This document shows, piece by piece, positions 29,105 to 38,716 of a stretch of 64,000 nucleotides of DNA. The DNA is from Gammaproteobacteria bacterium (lineage in GTDB: Bacteria; Pseudomonadota; Gammaproteobacteria; Xanthomonadales; Wenzhouxiangellaceae): positions 1-64,000 of the forward strand of contig PXBD01000059.1 in the NCBI GenBank assembly GCA_003565625.1, given 5' to 3'. Position numbers and translations under genes: made by a program. Below the pieces are notes generated by a model that searched no databases, was not told the DNA's origin, and saw only the letters and a list, made by a program, of their open reading frames with translations. How positions within the stretch are numbered: the first letter of the stretch is position 1; every line of letters begins with the position of its first letter.

Positions 29105-30313
29105 TCAGTTCCGGTAGCGGGCCAGTTCCAGGCGCGCGATGAGCCCGCGATGAACTTCGTCGGGGCCGTCGGCCAGGCGCAGGGAACGGGCTGCCGTCCA
29201 CGCCGCAGCCAGCGGGAAGTCGTTCGACACCCCGGCCCCACCATGCAGCTGGATGGCCAGATCAATCACTTCCTGGGCCATGCGTGGCACGGCCACCTTG
29301 ATCTGCGAAACCTCGCTCATGGACTGCCGGATACCGTGCTGATCCAGGCTCCAGGCGGCTTTGAGCACCAGCAGCCGGGCCTGCTCGATGGCAATCCTCG
29401 CCTCGGCGATGCGCTCGCCGTTGCCGCCCAGCCGGGCCAGCGGTCGACCGAAGGCAGTACGATCCAAAGAACGCCTGCAGGCCAGTTCCAGGGCGTGTTC
29501 GGCCAGACCGATCAGGCGCATGCAGTGATGAATGCGGCCCGGGCCGAGACGGCCCTGGGCGATCTCGAAACCACGCCCCGGCCCGGCGATGATGTGATCG
29601 AGCGGCAGGCGAACGTCGGTGAAACTGGCCTGGCCGTGACCGTAGGGTGCATCGAGCATGTTCATCGCGGTCAGCATGCGCTCGATCCGGACACCGGCGG
29701 TGTCAAGCGGCACCAAGACCATCGAATGGCGGCAATGGCGATCGGCCTGCGGGTCGGTCAGGCCCATGAAAATGCCGACCTTGCAGTTGGGATGACCCAG
29801 CCCGGTCGACCACCATTTGCGGCCGTTGAGCACGACCTCATCGCCGTCGACTGTTGCCGTGGCTTCCATGTTGGTGGCATCCGAAGAGGCGACATCGGGT
29901 TCGGTCATGAAAAAAACCGAACGAATCTCCCCGGCCAGCAGCGGTTGCAGCCAGCGCGCTTTTTGCGCCTCGGAGCCGTAGTGGTAAAGCACCTCCATGT
30001 TGCCGGTATCGGGCGCGTTGCAGTTGAAGATTTCCGGCGCGATGAAGGACCGGCCCATGCGCTCGGCCAGCGGCGCGTAATCAAGCACCGACAGGCCCTC
30101 TCCCAGCTCGGCATCCGGCAAAAACAGGTTCCACAAGCCCTGCGCCCGCGCCTTGGTCTTGAGATCGGCAATGATCGGCAATTCCTGCCAGGGATCATCC
30201 AGCGCGGCCATATCACGTTGCCACTGCGGCTCCACCGGCTCGACCTCGGCGCACATGAATGCATGCAGACGGCGCGCGATCGCGCGGGCTTTGGCTGTCG
30301 GCGTCAGATCCAT
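29105..30313 (-). CDS. Acyl-CoA dehydrogenase (ACAD10/11 type)
   Basis: The 402-residue flavoenzyme has FFMTEPDVASSDATNMEATA, GRKWWSTGLGHPNCKV, GPGRIHHCMRLIGLAEHAL, DRTAFGRPLARLGG and QLHGGAGVSNDFPLA. These blocks fit the ACAD10/11-like long acyl-CoA dehydrogenases. With the APH-type gene downstream it probably turns 4-phosphoacyl-CoA into an unsaturated acyl-CoA. I chose the ATG at 30313 (MDLTPTAKARAIARR). It starts 10 bp after the diguanylate cyclase stop. Confidence 0.88.
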   Translation of the reverse strand: MDLTPTAKARAIARRLHAFMCAEVEPVEPQWQRDMAALDDPWQELPIIADLKTKARAQGLWNLFLPDAELGEGLSVLDYAPLAERMGRSFIAPEIFNCNAPDTGNMEVLYHYGSEAQKARWLQPLLAGEIRSVFFMTEPDVASSDATNMEATATVDGDEVVLNGRKWWSTGLGHPNCKVGIFMGLTDPQADRHCRHSMVLVPLDTAGVRIERMLTAMNMLDAPYGHGQASFTDVRLPLDHIIAGPGRGFEIAQGRLGPGRIHHCMRLIGLAEHALELACRRSLDRTAFGRPLARLGGNGERIAEARIAIEQARLLVLKAAWSLDQHGIRQSMSEVSQIKVAVPRMAQEVIDLAIQLHGGAGVSNDFPLAAAWTAARSLRLADGPDEVHRGLIARLELARYRN

Positions 30314-30323
30314 GGCGGTTATG

Positions 30324-32123
30324 CTACTGCAAAGCTGCCCGGGCCGGCGCGCCACAGCTGGCGTCCAGGCGGTAGCAGTCGCGGCCATCGCGCTTGGCCT
30401 GGTAGAGAGCCTGATCAGCCCGGTCACGAAGGGTTTCAAGATCATCGCCGGCGCGGAAACAGGCCAGACCGAAGCTCAAGGTCACATCCGGATCGCCGGC
30501 GCGCACGCCATCGGGATCTGCCTGGCGGAATTGCTCGATCCGGGCCAGCACCTGATCGAGATCGGACATCCGCACCAGGATGGCGAATTCCTCGCCGCCA
30601 ATCCGACCGACCAGGGCTGGCTCCGGGAACACTTCGCGCAAACGACGCGCGGTTCGTCCGATCACCTCATCACCCACCCGATGCCCATGGATGTCGTTGA
30701 CCTGCTTGAAATGATCGATGTCGGCCAGGACCATCACGACCACGCCGGATGAGTCGTCCCGATCGGCAGTTTGAAGAACGCGCTGGCCCTGCTCGAAAAA
30801 CCAGCTGTGATTGACCAGCCCGCTGAGTCGATCCTGGCGCGACAAATCGCGAAACCGCAGCCGGCTGCGCACGACCCGAAACAGCAACACCAGGGCCAGG
30901 GCCAGGGTCAGCCCCAGTGACAGGAGGGCAAAGGTTCGAACCCGGCGTTGCTGGGCGGCGGCCTCGGCCTCCAACTGGGCAACCCGGGCGGTTTCGCGCA
31001 GCAACTCGATTTCCTGTTGTTGGGAACGGCTCTCGAACTCGACCTGCAGATAGGCCAGGCGCATGGCCCTGTCGCGCCCCAGAAACGACTCGCGGGCCTG
31101 CAAATAGGCGCGCAAGTGAACCAGCGCGGTCTCGAACTCGGCGCGCTGCTCGGCCTGGCGCGCCTGCAGCCATTCCAGGCGCGCTTGTTGATCCCACAGC
31201 TCGCGCTCGCCGAAGTAGGCCGCCAGTTCGGCCAGTTCGGGCTCCTCCTCCTGGCCCAGCAGGCCCAGGTCATGCAACACTTCGGCGCGCACCATTCGCG
31301 CCTCGAATTCGCCCAAGGGGTAGACCGAGTCGACCAGCGCCGCAATCGCCTCATCGGCCAGCACGAGGGCTTCCCCGGGCCGCTGCGGGCGCAGCAAATC
31401 GGCCAGGCCGTGCTGAAGAACCCCCACGAACAGGGTATTACCCACCGCCTGACAGTCGGCTATCCCCCGGCGGTAGACCTGCTCGGCCTGCACTGACTCA
31501 CCAGCCCATTTGTAGACCGGCGCCAGGCGCTGTCGGGCCACGCAGGCCTGATTCAGGTCGCCACTCTCCTGGGCCAGGGCCAGCGCCAGCTCGCCGAACT
31601 CGATTCCGGCCTGGTGCTCACCCACCCGTCCGAACATGTAGGCCGCCATGTTGAACGTGGCGATGCGTGGTCCGGTGTCATCGGTTTGAGGGTCGAGCTG
31701 CAAGCCCTCGCCCAGAAACTCGAAGGCGGCCTCGTAACGCCTGAGCAACACGCTGATATTGGCGGCAAACTGCAGGGCCCGCAGGCGCTGGCCGGTCGGC
31801 AAATCGAGCTCGAGCAGGCTCATGGCCCGATCCAGGCCCTCGCGACTGCGATCGGCCAGGGCCAGGTGGCGCGCCTCCAGCAGATGGAAATCGGCATACT
31901 CGCGCAGCTCGGCCTGGTCGATCAACGGCGCCAGATCATCGAGCAGTGCCTGGGCATTGCGCCAGTGGTCCTGGTAGCTGACCTCGACCGCCCGATCCAG
32001 TGCCGCGCGAACATCTTGCGGCTCGTCAGCCGTCACTATCGACCAGTGCAGCAGGCCGAGCATCAGGGCCAAGCCACCAGCAACCCTGCTGACGCTTCCG
32101 CCTGATCGATTGGTTCGCCGCAT
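30324..32123 (-). CDS. Membrane diguanylate cyclase with periplasmic TPR sensor region
   Basis: The 599-residue protein has an N-terminal signal (VAGGLALMLGLLHWSIVTA), about 350 residues of helical TPR-like repeats probably in the periplasm, a coiled coil (EIELLRETARVAQLEAEAAA), a membrane helix (FALLSLGLTLALALVLLF) and a C-terminal GGDEF domain with an intact GRIGGEEFAIL site. No RxxD inhibitory site is seen five residues before GGEEF. It should make cyclic di-GMP in response to an envelope signal. It is the first gene of the run ending in ydbT, but co-transcription is inferred from spacing only. Confidence 0.87.
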   Translation of the reverse strand: MRRTNRSGGSVSRVAGGLALMLGLLHWSIVTADEPQDVRAALDRAVEVSYQDHWRNAQALLDDLAPLIDQAELREYADFHLLEARHLALADRSREGLDRAMSLLELDLPTGQRLRALQFAANISVLLRRYEAAFEFLGEGLQLDPQTDDTGPRIATFNMAAYMFGRVGEHQAGIEFGELALALAQESGDLNQACVARQRLAPVYKWAGESVQAEQVYRRGIADCQAVGNTLFVGVLQHGLADLLRPQRPGEALVLADEAIAALVDSVYPLGEFEARMVRAEVLHDLGLLGQEEEPELAELAAYFGERELWDQQARLEWLQARQAEQRAEFETALVHLRAYLQARESFLGRDRAMRLAYLQVEFESRSQQQEIELLRETARVAQLEAEAAAQQRRVRTFALLSLGLTLALALVLLFRVVRSRLRFRDLSRQDRLSGLVNHSWFFEQGQRVLQTADRDDSSGVVVMVLADIDHFKQVNDIHGHRVGDEVIGRTARRLREVFPEPALVGRIGGEEFAILVRMSDLDQVLARIEQFRQADPDGVRAGDPDVTLSFGLACFRAGDDLETLRDRADQALYQAKRDGRDCYRLDASCGAPARAALQ

Positions 32124-32169
32124 CAGACCCTGACCGTGCCCGAAAGCGTGATTATGCCATCGGCCGCCT

Positions 32170-33978
32170 TCAACCGGCCGTGCGCTCGGCGCGTTTGCGC
32201 TCGTTTTCTTTCAGCAGGCGTTTGCGCAGGCGGATGGAGCTGGGCGTGACCTCCAGCAACTCATCGTCGGACAGGAATTCGAGCGCCTGCTCGAGGCTCA
32301 TGCGGATCGGCGGAGTCAGCAGCAGGGCATCGTCCTTGCCGGCGGCACGGACGTTGGTCAGCTTCTTGGTTTTCAGTGGATTGACAACCAGATCATTCTC
32401 GCGCGCGTGCAGGCCGATGATCATGCCCTCATACACATCTTCGCCGGGCCCGACAAACAGCTTGCCGCGATCCTGCAGGTTGAACAACGCATAGGCCACG
32501 GTTGTGCCCTGTTCCATGCTGATCAGGGTGCCGTTGATGCGCGAGGCGAGTTTGTCGGTGGCCGGACCCCAGTGGTCGAAAACGCGGAAAAACAGCCCGG
32601 TGCCGGCGGTCATGGTGCGGTAGTTGGACTGAAAGCCAATCAGACCGCGCGCCGGCGCAATGTAATCCAGTCGGACCCGGCCACGGCCGTCGGGAATCAT
32701 GTCTTTCAGCTGTCCCTTGCGCTCACCCATGGCCTGCATGACCGCGCCCTGGTACTGCTCTTCCAGGTCCAGTACCACCGACTCCCAGGGTTCCTGGATA
32801 TCACCATCGACTTCACGCTTGCGCACTCGCGGCCGCGAAACCGCCAGTTCGTAGCCCTCGCGCCGCATGGACTCGATCAGGACCGACAGGTGGAGCTCGC
32901 CGCGTCCGGCGACGTCGAACTGATCCGGATCCGCCGTGTCGCTGACCTGCAGGGCGACGTTGTGGGTCGCCTCCTGGTACAGACGGGCCCGCAGCTGACG
33001 GCTGGTCAGGTACTTGCCCTCGCGCCCGGCAAACGGTGAGTCGTTGACCTGAAAAGTCATGTGGATGGTCGGCTCGTCCACGGTCAGCGACGGCAGGGCC
33101 TCGACCGCGGCCGGATCACAAATGGTGTCCGAGATCCCGATATTCTCCAGGCCCGAGATCCCGACGATATCTCCGGCTTCGGCCGCCGCAATTTCCTCCC
33201 GCTTCAGGCCCTTGAAACCGAGCACCTGCAGCACCCGGCCCGAGCGTTTCTTGCCGTGCCGATCGATCACGCTGACCGGCTGGTTGGTCTTGACCTTGCC
33301 GCGGCGAATCCGACCGACGCCGATCAGGCCGACGTAGGTTGAAAACGACAGGGTCGAGACCTGCATCTGGAACGGACCATCGGGATCCACCGGAGGAGCC
33401 GGCACGTGTTCGACCAGGGCCTCGAACAGTGGCGTCAGGTCGCCCTCGCGCACGCTCTCGTCAAGCCCGGCGTAGCCATTCAGACCCGAGGCGTAGATGA
33501 CCGGGAAATCGAGCTGCTCATCGCTCGCGCCGAGCTTGTCGAACAGGTCAAAGGTCTGGTTGAGTACCCAGTCCGGACGAGCGCCCGGCCGGTCGACCTT
33601 GTTGATCACAACGATCGGTCTGAAGCCCATATCGAAGGCTTTCTGGGTCACGAAGCGGGTCTGCGGCATGGGGCCGTCGACGGCATCGACCAGCAGCAAC
33701 ACCGAATCGACCATCGACAGCACCCGCTCGACCTCGCCGCCGAAATCGGCATGGCCGGGGGTATCGACGATGTTGATCCGCCAGTCGCGCCAGGTAATCG
33801 CGGTGTTCTTGGACAGGATAGTAATGCCGCGCTCGCGCTCCTGGTCCTCGGAGTCCATGACCCGTTCGGTCAGGCGTTCGTGAGCGGCAAACTCGCCGGA
33901 CTGCCGCAGCAACTGGTCGACCAGCGTGGTCTTGCCGTGATCGACATGGGCGATGATAGCGATATTGCGCAGTTTCAT
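32170..33978 (-). CDS. typA: Ribosome-associated GTPase TypA/BipA
   Basis: The 602-residue translational GTPase has G1 [10 protein letters not shown], the switch segment [13 protein letters not shown]3 [15 protein letters not shown] and G4 [14 protein letters not shown]. The C-terminal half has the BipA-specific region ([18 protein letters not shown], then the [10 protein letters not shown]-type block seen as [15 protein letters not shown]). It assists 50S assembly at low temperature and under stress. Length is normal. The start is ATG at 33978. Confidence 0.97.
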   Translation of the reverse strand: MKLRNIAIIAHVDHGKTTLVDQLLRQSGEFAAHERLTERVMDSEDQERERGITILSKNTAITWRDWRINIVDTPGHADFGGEVERVLSMVDSVLLLVDAVDGPMPQTRFVTQKAFDMGFRPIVVINKVDRPGARPDWVLNQTFDLFDKLGASDEQLDFPVIYASGLNGYAGLDESVREGDLTPLFEALVEHVPAPPVDPDGPFQMQVSTLSFSTYVGLIGVGRIRRGKVKTNQPVSVIDRHGKKRSGRVLQVLGFKGLKREEIAAAEAGDIVGISGLENIGISDTICDPAAVEALPSLTVDEPTIHMTFQVNDSPFAGREGKYLTSRQLRARLYQEATHNVALQVSDTADPDQFDVAGRGELHLSVLIESMRREGYELAVSRPRVRKREVDGDIQEPWESVVLDLEEQYQGAVMQAMGERKGQLKDMIPDGRGRVRLDYIAPARGLIGFQSNYRTMTAGTGLFFRVFDHWGPATDKLASRINGTLISMEQGTTVAYALFNLQDRGKLFVGPGEDVYEGMIIGLHARENDLVVNPLKTKKLTNVRAAGKDDALLLTPPIRMSLEQALEFLSDDELLEVTPSSIRLRKRLLKENERKRAERTAG

Positions 33979-34007
33979 TCGAGGCAGGCTCAGACCGAGG
34001 GCCGCGA

Positions 34008-34013
34008 ATTATA
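34008..34013 (-). promoter_or_regulatory. Perfect -10 hexamer upstream of typA
   Basis: On the minus strand TATAAT lies 29 bp before the typA ATG, giving a predicted leader of about 23 nt. It sits in the 42-bp gap after the upstream gene, so typA likely has its own promoter. No strong -35 is visible. Confidence 0.5.
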
Positions 34014-34020
34014 CCTGCCC

Positions 34021-34743
34021 TCAGGGTCCCCGACCGATCCATTCCTCAAATGGCCAGTCACTGCCCGCGCGCATGCGCTCCAGGGCTGCGCCCTCGCGTG
34101 TGCTGATCGTCTCCAGAAAATAGTCGGCCTGGCCCATTTCAGCAAACGCGTCCAGGCCGTCGCGGAGGAACTCCTGCAGCATCCCGAAGCCGGCCAGCAC
34201 CGCGGGCCCGTGCATCAGCCGGATCAGGCGGTGAACCAGCGGTTTTTGCACGGTCTCACCGAGCAGCTCGCCCACTTCGCGGATCAACACCAGCTGGCGC
34301 TCACGACCGGCCCAGTCACCCTGCTGTCGATACGCTCCGGCATAGTCCGGCTGGGTGATCGGGTCGACTTCGACCAGCAGGTCGGCCAGGGCCAGGTCAA
34401 ACTCCAGGCTGATCGCCTGCAGCTGCATTGCATCGCCTACCGCGGCCAGCAGGTGATCGGGCAGAAAGCGGCGCATTACCGGCGCGGCGCGCTTGAGCTG
34501 CTGATCGCGCTCGAAAATCTCGGGTCCACCGTAGAGCTCGCCGAGAAAAAACTCGCACGCCGGCAGATAGCGCGGCTGGTCACGCAGATCCTGGTAGGTG
34601 GCATCGAGCCGACGGCGCTGCCAATGCTGAAGCCGGGCCAGCGAGCGCGCCCGCGGCACGTCCAGCTCGGCGACGAACGCCCCGATGTTCTGGTTGTGCC
34701 GGATCTGCTCGTGCAGATGGAGATAGGCGGTTGAGTCGCTCAT
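34021..34743 (-). CDS. Conserved protein of unknown function, coupled to peroxiredoxin
   Basis: I do not recognise this 240-residue protein. It is soluble, with no signal or membrane helix, mostly alpha-helical by composition, and has a striking CEFFLGELYGGPEIFERD segment around residues 63-80 and KPLVHRLIRLMHGPAVLAG in the second half. Its ATG overlaps the stop of the peroxiredoxin gene by 4 bp, so both come from one message, which hints at a redox or stress role. That hint is inference only. Confidence 0.65.
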   Translation of the reverse strand: MSDSTAYLHLHEQIRHNQNIGAFVAELDVPRARSLARLQHWQRRRLDATYQDLRDQPRYLPACEFFLGELYGGPEIFERDQQLKRAAPVMRRFLPDHLLAAVGDAMQLQAISLEFDLALADLLVEVDPITQPDYAGAYRQQGDWAGRERQLVLIREVGELLGETVQKPLVHRLIRLMHGPAVLAGFGMLQEFLRDGLDAFAEMGQADYFLETISTREGAALERMRAGSDWPFEEWIGRGP

Positions 34744-35189
34744 TCGAGACCGCGGATCGCCTCGATCAGTTCATCGCGCTTGCGCCGGAAGACCGCTACG
34801 GCTTCGACATGGCGATAGCGTATGGTCCGCTTTTCATCCAGCAGATAGATGCCTCTTTTCATTCCAATCAATGCCTTGCAGCCATATTCTGAGGCAACTT
34901 CCAGATTCTGGTCACTGAGCAGGGTGAACGGCAGGCCATGGCGGGCGCGAAAATCACGATGCGACTCCGGAGAGTCGGGGCTGATGCCAATCACGTCCAC
35001 GCCCAGGTCGGCGAAGGCCTCGATGCCGTCGCGGTAGTCACACAACTGAGCGGTGCAAACCGGGGTGTTGTCGCCGGGATAAAACACCAGCAGCAAACGC
35101 CGCGCCGGCTGCTCCGACAAGCGAAAGAGATTGCCGTCCTCGTCGGACAGCTCGAAATCCGGCGCGGTGCGGCCGACGGGAAGAGTCAT
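34740..35189 (-). CDS. bcp: Peroxiredoxin of the BCP/PrxQ type
   Basis: The 149-residue thioredoxin-fold peroxidase has the peroxidatic site LVFYPGDNTPVCTAQLCDYRD (quoted as a short block), with a second Cys five residues later (CTAQLC), the PrxQ/BCP atypical two-Cys pattern. The PDFELSDEDGN start and GISPDSPESHRDF segment also fit. It reduces peroxides and lipid hydroperoxides using thioredoxin. First gene of a two-gene unit with the unknown protein downstream. Confidence 0.88.
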   Translation of the reverse strand: MTLPVGRTAPDFELSDEDGNLFRLSEQPARRLLLVFYPGDNTPVCTAQLCDYRDGIEAFADLGVDVIGISPDSPESHRDFRARHGLPFTLLSDQNLEVASEYGCKALIGMKRGIYLLDEKRTIRYRHVEAVAVFRRKRDELIEAIRGLE

Positions 35190-35232
35190 GTAAGCGATGC
35201 CTCGATGCTGAAATCCTGAACAGTGGCTGCAT

Positions 35233-35238
35233 TATAAT
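35233..35238 (+). promoter_or_regulatory. Perfect -10 hexamer upstream of the patatin gene
   Basis: TATAAT spans 35233-35238 and overlaps an in-frame ATG at 35237, which therefore cannot be in the transcript. CTGAAA at 35208-35213 is a partial -35 with a 19-bp spacer. Initiation near 35245 would leave the AGGAG site at 35247-35251 for the ATG at 35261. Confidence 0.55.
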
Positions 35239-35260
35239 GAAGCAACAGGAGATCGAATTG

Positions 35261-36493
35261 ATGCTCAAGCTCACGCCCGCCACTCATGCCCGTCCGCCGA
35301 ACCGTCCACCCACGATTGGGCTGGCCATCGCCGGCGGCGGTCCGCTTGGTGCCATTTATGAACTCGGTGCCCTGCAGGCGCTCGAGGAGGCGATCGACGG
35401 CGTTCGCATGCATGATCTGGACGTCTACGTTGGCGTGAGCTCAGGCTCGTTCCTGTCGGCCAGCCTGGCCAACCGCATCACCACGGCCCAGATGAGCCGG
35501 ATTTTCATGAGCGCTCCGGAAGCGGAGTTCCAGTTCCAGCCCGATCTGTTCCTGCGCCCGGCGGTGCGTGAATACTTCAACCGCGCCATGAGCGTGCCTG
35601 GCGTGGTCCTCGACATCCTCACCGAGGTCATGCGCCACCCCGAACGCATTGCCCACCTGGAGAGTATCGAAAGCCTCTCTCGACTGATCCCGACCGGGAT
35701 TTTCGACAACCACAGCATCGACCGCTTCATTGCCGGGGTTCTGTCCCAGCCGGGCCGCTCGAACGATTTCCGCCACATCGGTGCCGTGCTTCGAATCGTC
35801 GCCGTCGACCTGGAGACCGGCCAGGCAGTGCGCTTTGGCGAACCCGGCCTCGATCACGTCCCGATTTCCAGCGCCGTCCAGGCCTCGGCCGCCCTGCCCG
35901 GCCTGTATCCACCAGTGGAAATTGACGGCCATTACTACGTTGACGGCGCCCTGCGCCGGACTCTGCACGCATCGGTTGCATTGCGCGCAGGCGCCGATCT
36001 GCTGATCGGGATCAATCCGCTGGTTCCCTACGATGCCGAACTCGACCCCACAGTCCCACCCGATGGGCGCAGCTCCAGCCGCATGATCAAGGGCGGGCTG
36101 CCGGTGGTCCTGTCGCAGACCTTTCGCTCGCTGATCCAGTCGCGCATGCAGGTGGGGATGGCGAAATACCAGGTTGACTTCCCGGCGGCGGGGATTCTGC
36201 TGGTCGAACCCAACCGCAACGACGAGCGAATGTTTTTCACCAATGTGTTCAGCTACAGCTCGCGCAACGAGCTGGCCGATCACGCCTACCGCACCACCCG
36301 CGCCGAACTGCTGGCGCGCGCCGACGAACTCGAGCCGTTCCTGGAAACCTTCGAGCTGGGGCTGAACCGCCGCCTGCTGGAAACCGAGCGCAGCTTCGTC
36401 GACAGCATGAATGCCGAGAAAAGCTATCTCGCGCCCACCGGCAACAGCCTCGCTCGCAGCCTCGACCTGCTGGAACGCATTCTGCGCAACTGA
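35261..36493 (+). CDS. Patatin-like phospholipase
   Basis: The 410-residue protein has the patatin catalytic layout: oxyanion-hole IAGGGPLGAIYELG, nucleophile Ser in VGVSSGSFLSA (GxSxG) and Asp in YYVDGALRRT (DGA). The enzyme should hydrolyse acyl esters of phospholipids or neutral lipids. No signal peptide is seen. I chose the ATG at 35261, which has AGGAG 9 nt upstream; the ATG at 35237 overlaps a perfect -10 box. It converges with the fatty acyl-CoA reductase gene and may belong to the storage-lipid neighbourhood. Confidence 0.9.
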   Translation: MLKLTPATHARPPNRPPTIGLAIAGGGPLGAIYELGALQALEEAIDGVRMHDLDVYVGVSSGSFLSASLANRITTAQMSRIFMSAPEAEFQFQPDLFLRPAVREYFNRAMSVPGVVLDILTEVMRHPERIAHLESIESLSRLIPTGIFDNHSIDRFIAGVLSQPGRSNDFRHIGAVLRIVAVDLETGQAVRFGEPGLDHVPISSAVQASAALPGLYPPVEIDGHYYVDGALRRTLHASVALRAGADLLIGINPLVPYDAELDPTVPPDGRSSSRMIKGGLPVVLSQTFRSLIQSRMQVGMAKYQVDFPAAGILLVEPNRNDERMFFTNVFSYSSRNELADHAYRTTRAELLARADELEPFLETFELGLNRRLLETERSFVDSMNAEKSYLAPTGNSLARSLDLLERILRN

Positions 36494-36502
36494 AACCAAC
36501 AG

Positions 36503-36528
36503 CGGTCGCGGGCAGCAACCCGCGACCG
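36503..36528. terminator. Hairpin between convergent patatin and FAR genes
   Basis: CGGTCGCGGG-(6 nt)-CCCGCGACCG forms a 10-bp stem starting 9 bp after the patatin stop and ending 13 bp before the FAR stop. Only short T-runs flank it. It probably acts as a shared bidirectional terminator. Confidence 0.55.
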
Positions 36529-36541
36529 AAGCCTGTTTCTC

Positions 36542-38530
36542 CTACCAGTGAATGCCGCGCATCACCGAAGCGAACGCAACCTGCTCCTGGGTTGGCTGAT
36601 CGTGCTGATCAGACTCCACCCCACGAGCGGCCGAAGAGTCCGGGAACATGCGGAAAGCAGAATTCATGATGATCTCCGAACTCTTCGGCGCGACCGCGTG
36701 CAGCACCTGGGCAAAAATTCCGAGCCGGGTGGCAATCCGCTGCGGGCGGTAGATCACAGCCTGCTTGACCATGTCGGCGGCGTCTTCCGGGGTAATCGTC
36801 GGCACCGAATCGTACATCTTGGTGGGCGCGATCATGGGCGTGCGCACCAGCGGCATATTGATCGTGGTGAACGAAATCCTGGCGTCGTTGAATTCCGACG
36901 CGGCGCAGCGCGCGAACGCGTCCAGAGCCGCCTTGGAGGCCACGTAGGCCGAAAACCTGGGCGCGTTGGACAGCACGCCGATCGAGGAGATGTTGATGAC
37001 CTGACCCTTGCGCTGTTGTTCCATGACCGGCAGGAAACCCATGGTGAGCTTGAGCGCGCCAAAGTAGTTGAGCTGCATGCAGCGCTCGTAGTCATGAAAG
37101 CGGTCGTAGGACAGTGAGATCGAGCGGCGGATGGAACGGCCGGCATTGTTGACCAGAATGTCGACATGACCGTGGTCGCTCAGCACCTGCTGGATCAGAC
37201 GCTCGGCGTCCTCGAGATCGGCCAGGTCGCAGGTGTAGGCGAACGCCTGGCCGCCAACGGCCTCGATTTCGGCCTTGGTCTCGAGCAACTGCTCTTCGCC
37301 GCGGGCAACGATCACGGTTTTCGCGCCGGCCTCAGCCATCATCAAGGCGGTCGCCTTGCCGATACCCGATGATGCACCGGTAATGACGACCACCTTGTCA
37401 CGCACCTTGCCCGAAAGAGAACGATCGATGAAAAGCTCCGGATCGAGGTGGCGCTCCCAGTAGTCCCAGAGTACCCAGGCATAGGTGTCCAGCGACGGTA
37501 CGCTGATACCCGAGCCTTTGAGCGCGCGGTCGGCCTCGCGCGTATCGAAATGCGTCGGATAGTTGAAAAACGACAGCATGTCCTTGGGGATACCGAGGTC
37601 CTTGAGCACCTGGTTGATGATGCGTCGCACCGGCGGCAGCATGCCCAGACCCTGCTTGACCGGAGCCGGGATGAGCGAAAACAGGCGCGCATCCAGGCGC
37701 ATGGACATCAGCGGCGCATGGGCCGCCTCGGCGAACAGGTTCATGATCTCGCCAATGCGCTTCGGGTTCGGATCGGTAAGATGGAAACATTGGTTGTCCA
37801 GCTTCGGCTTGTGGGCAATGTGATCCATGGCCCGGGCGACAAAGTCCACCGGCACGAGGTTGACGCGCCCGCCCTCCAGGCCCAGCGTCGGCACCCAGGG
37901 CGGCAGCATGCGGCGCATCTTCTGGATGAGCTTGAAAAAGTAGTAGGGTCCGTCGATCTTGTCGATCTCGCCGGTTTCGGAATGGCCCACCACGATGCCC
38001 GGCCGATAGACCCGCCACGGGATACTGCAGTGCTTGCGCACCAGCCCTTCGGAATCATGCTTGGTGCGAAAGTAGGGATGGTCCAGGCCGGTCGCTTCCT
38101 CGAACATGTCTTCGCGGAACGTGCCGCGATAGAGTCCGGCGACCGCAATCGAAGAGGTGTGATGGAAACAGCGGGCCTTCAGCGCCTCGGCGCACTGGAT
38201 GGCGTGCTGCGTGCCGTCGATGTTGGCCGCCTGGTTGGCCTCGGCGGTGGCCTGCAGGTCATACATCGCGGCCAGATGAAAGAAATGACGGATCTTTCCG
38301 GTCAGCGCCTCGCGGTCGGCCGCGCTCAGGCCCAGCGCCGGCTTGGTCAAGTCCCCGCTCACAGCCACCACCCGCTTGCGGTGGTCGGGCCAGCGTTCGT
38401 CTACCAGGCGGTTGAATTTCTTCTTCGATCCGCGCCGCACGAGCACGTGCACGGTGCCCTTGCGCGCCAGCAACTGATCAATCAGGTTGCGGCCGATGAA
38501 GCCGGTTCCCCCGGTGACGAAATAGGTCAT
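36542..38530 (-). CDS. Two-domain fatty acyl-CoA reductase (alcohol-forming type)
   Basis: The 662-residue protein fuses two SDR domains. The N-terminal extended SDR has YFVTGGTGFIGRNL and the catalytic pair Y153xxxK157 (YFRTK). The C-terminal classical SDR, from about residue 385, has VVVITGASSGIGKATA, ILVNNAG and SAYVASKAALDAF. Length and order match Marinobacter-type FAR (Maqu_2507-like), which reduces acyl-CoA or acyl-ACP via aldehyde to fatty alcohol with NADPH. An ACBP gene is divergent and a wax ester synthase gene lies 3 kb away, which supports a wax-ester role. An oxidoreductase with another substrate remains possible. Confidence 0.82.
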   Translation of the reverse strand: MTYFVTGGTGFIGRNLIDQLLARKGTVHVLVRRGSKKKFNRLVDERWPDHRKRVVAVSGDLTKPALGLSAADREALTGKIRHFFHLAAMYDLQATAEANQAANIDGTQHAIQCAEALKARCFHHTSSIAVAGLYRGTFREDMFEEATGLDHPYFRTKHDSEGLVRKHCSIPWRVYRPGIVVGHSETGEIDKIDGPYYFFKLIQKMRRMLPPWVPTLGLEGGRVNLVPVDFVARAMDHIAHKPKLDNQCFHLTDPNPKRIGEIMNLFAEAAHAPLMSMRLDARLFSLIPAPVKQGLGMLPPVRRIINQVLKDLGIPKDMLSFFNYPTHFDTREADRALKGSGISVPSLDTYAWVLWDYWERHLDPELFIDRSLSGKVRDKVVVITGASSGIGKATALMMAEAGAKTVIVARGEEQLLETKAEIEAVGGQAFAYTCDLADLEDAERLIQQVLSDHGHVDILVNNAGRSIRRSISLSYDRFHDYERCMQLNYFGALKLTMGFLPVMEQQRKGQVINISSIGVLSNAPRFSAYVASKAALDAFARCAASEFNDARISFTTINMPLVRTPMIAPTKMYDSVPTITPEDAADMVKQAVIYRPQRIATRLGIFAQVLHAVAPKSSEIIMNSAFRMFPDSSAARGVESDQHDQPTQEQVAFASVMRGIHW

Positions 38531-38716
38531 GCTCTCTCTCCCTGACAGTCGATGTTTTTACGAATTGCGTTTCCAGAGTCTGTAAGATACCGCGCCGCTC
38601 GCGCTTGCGCCAGTTTCGGTGACCGACGAGGCCGCGGATGCCCGGTCTGATTGACCGCAACCCGCGCTCATGCTAGAAAGGTTCATACCACCGCCATGGA
38701 ACCTGGAAGCCGCACG

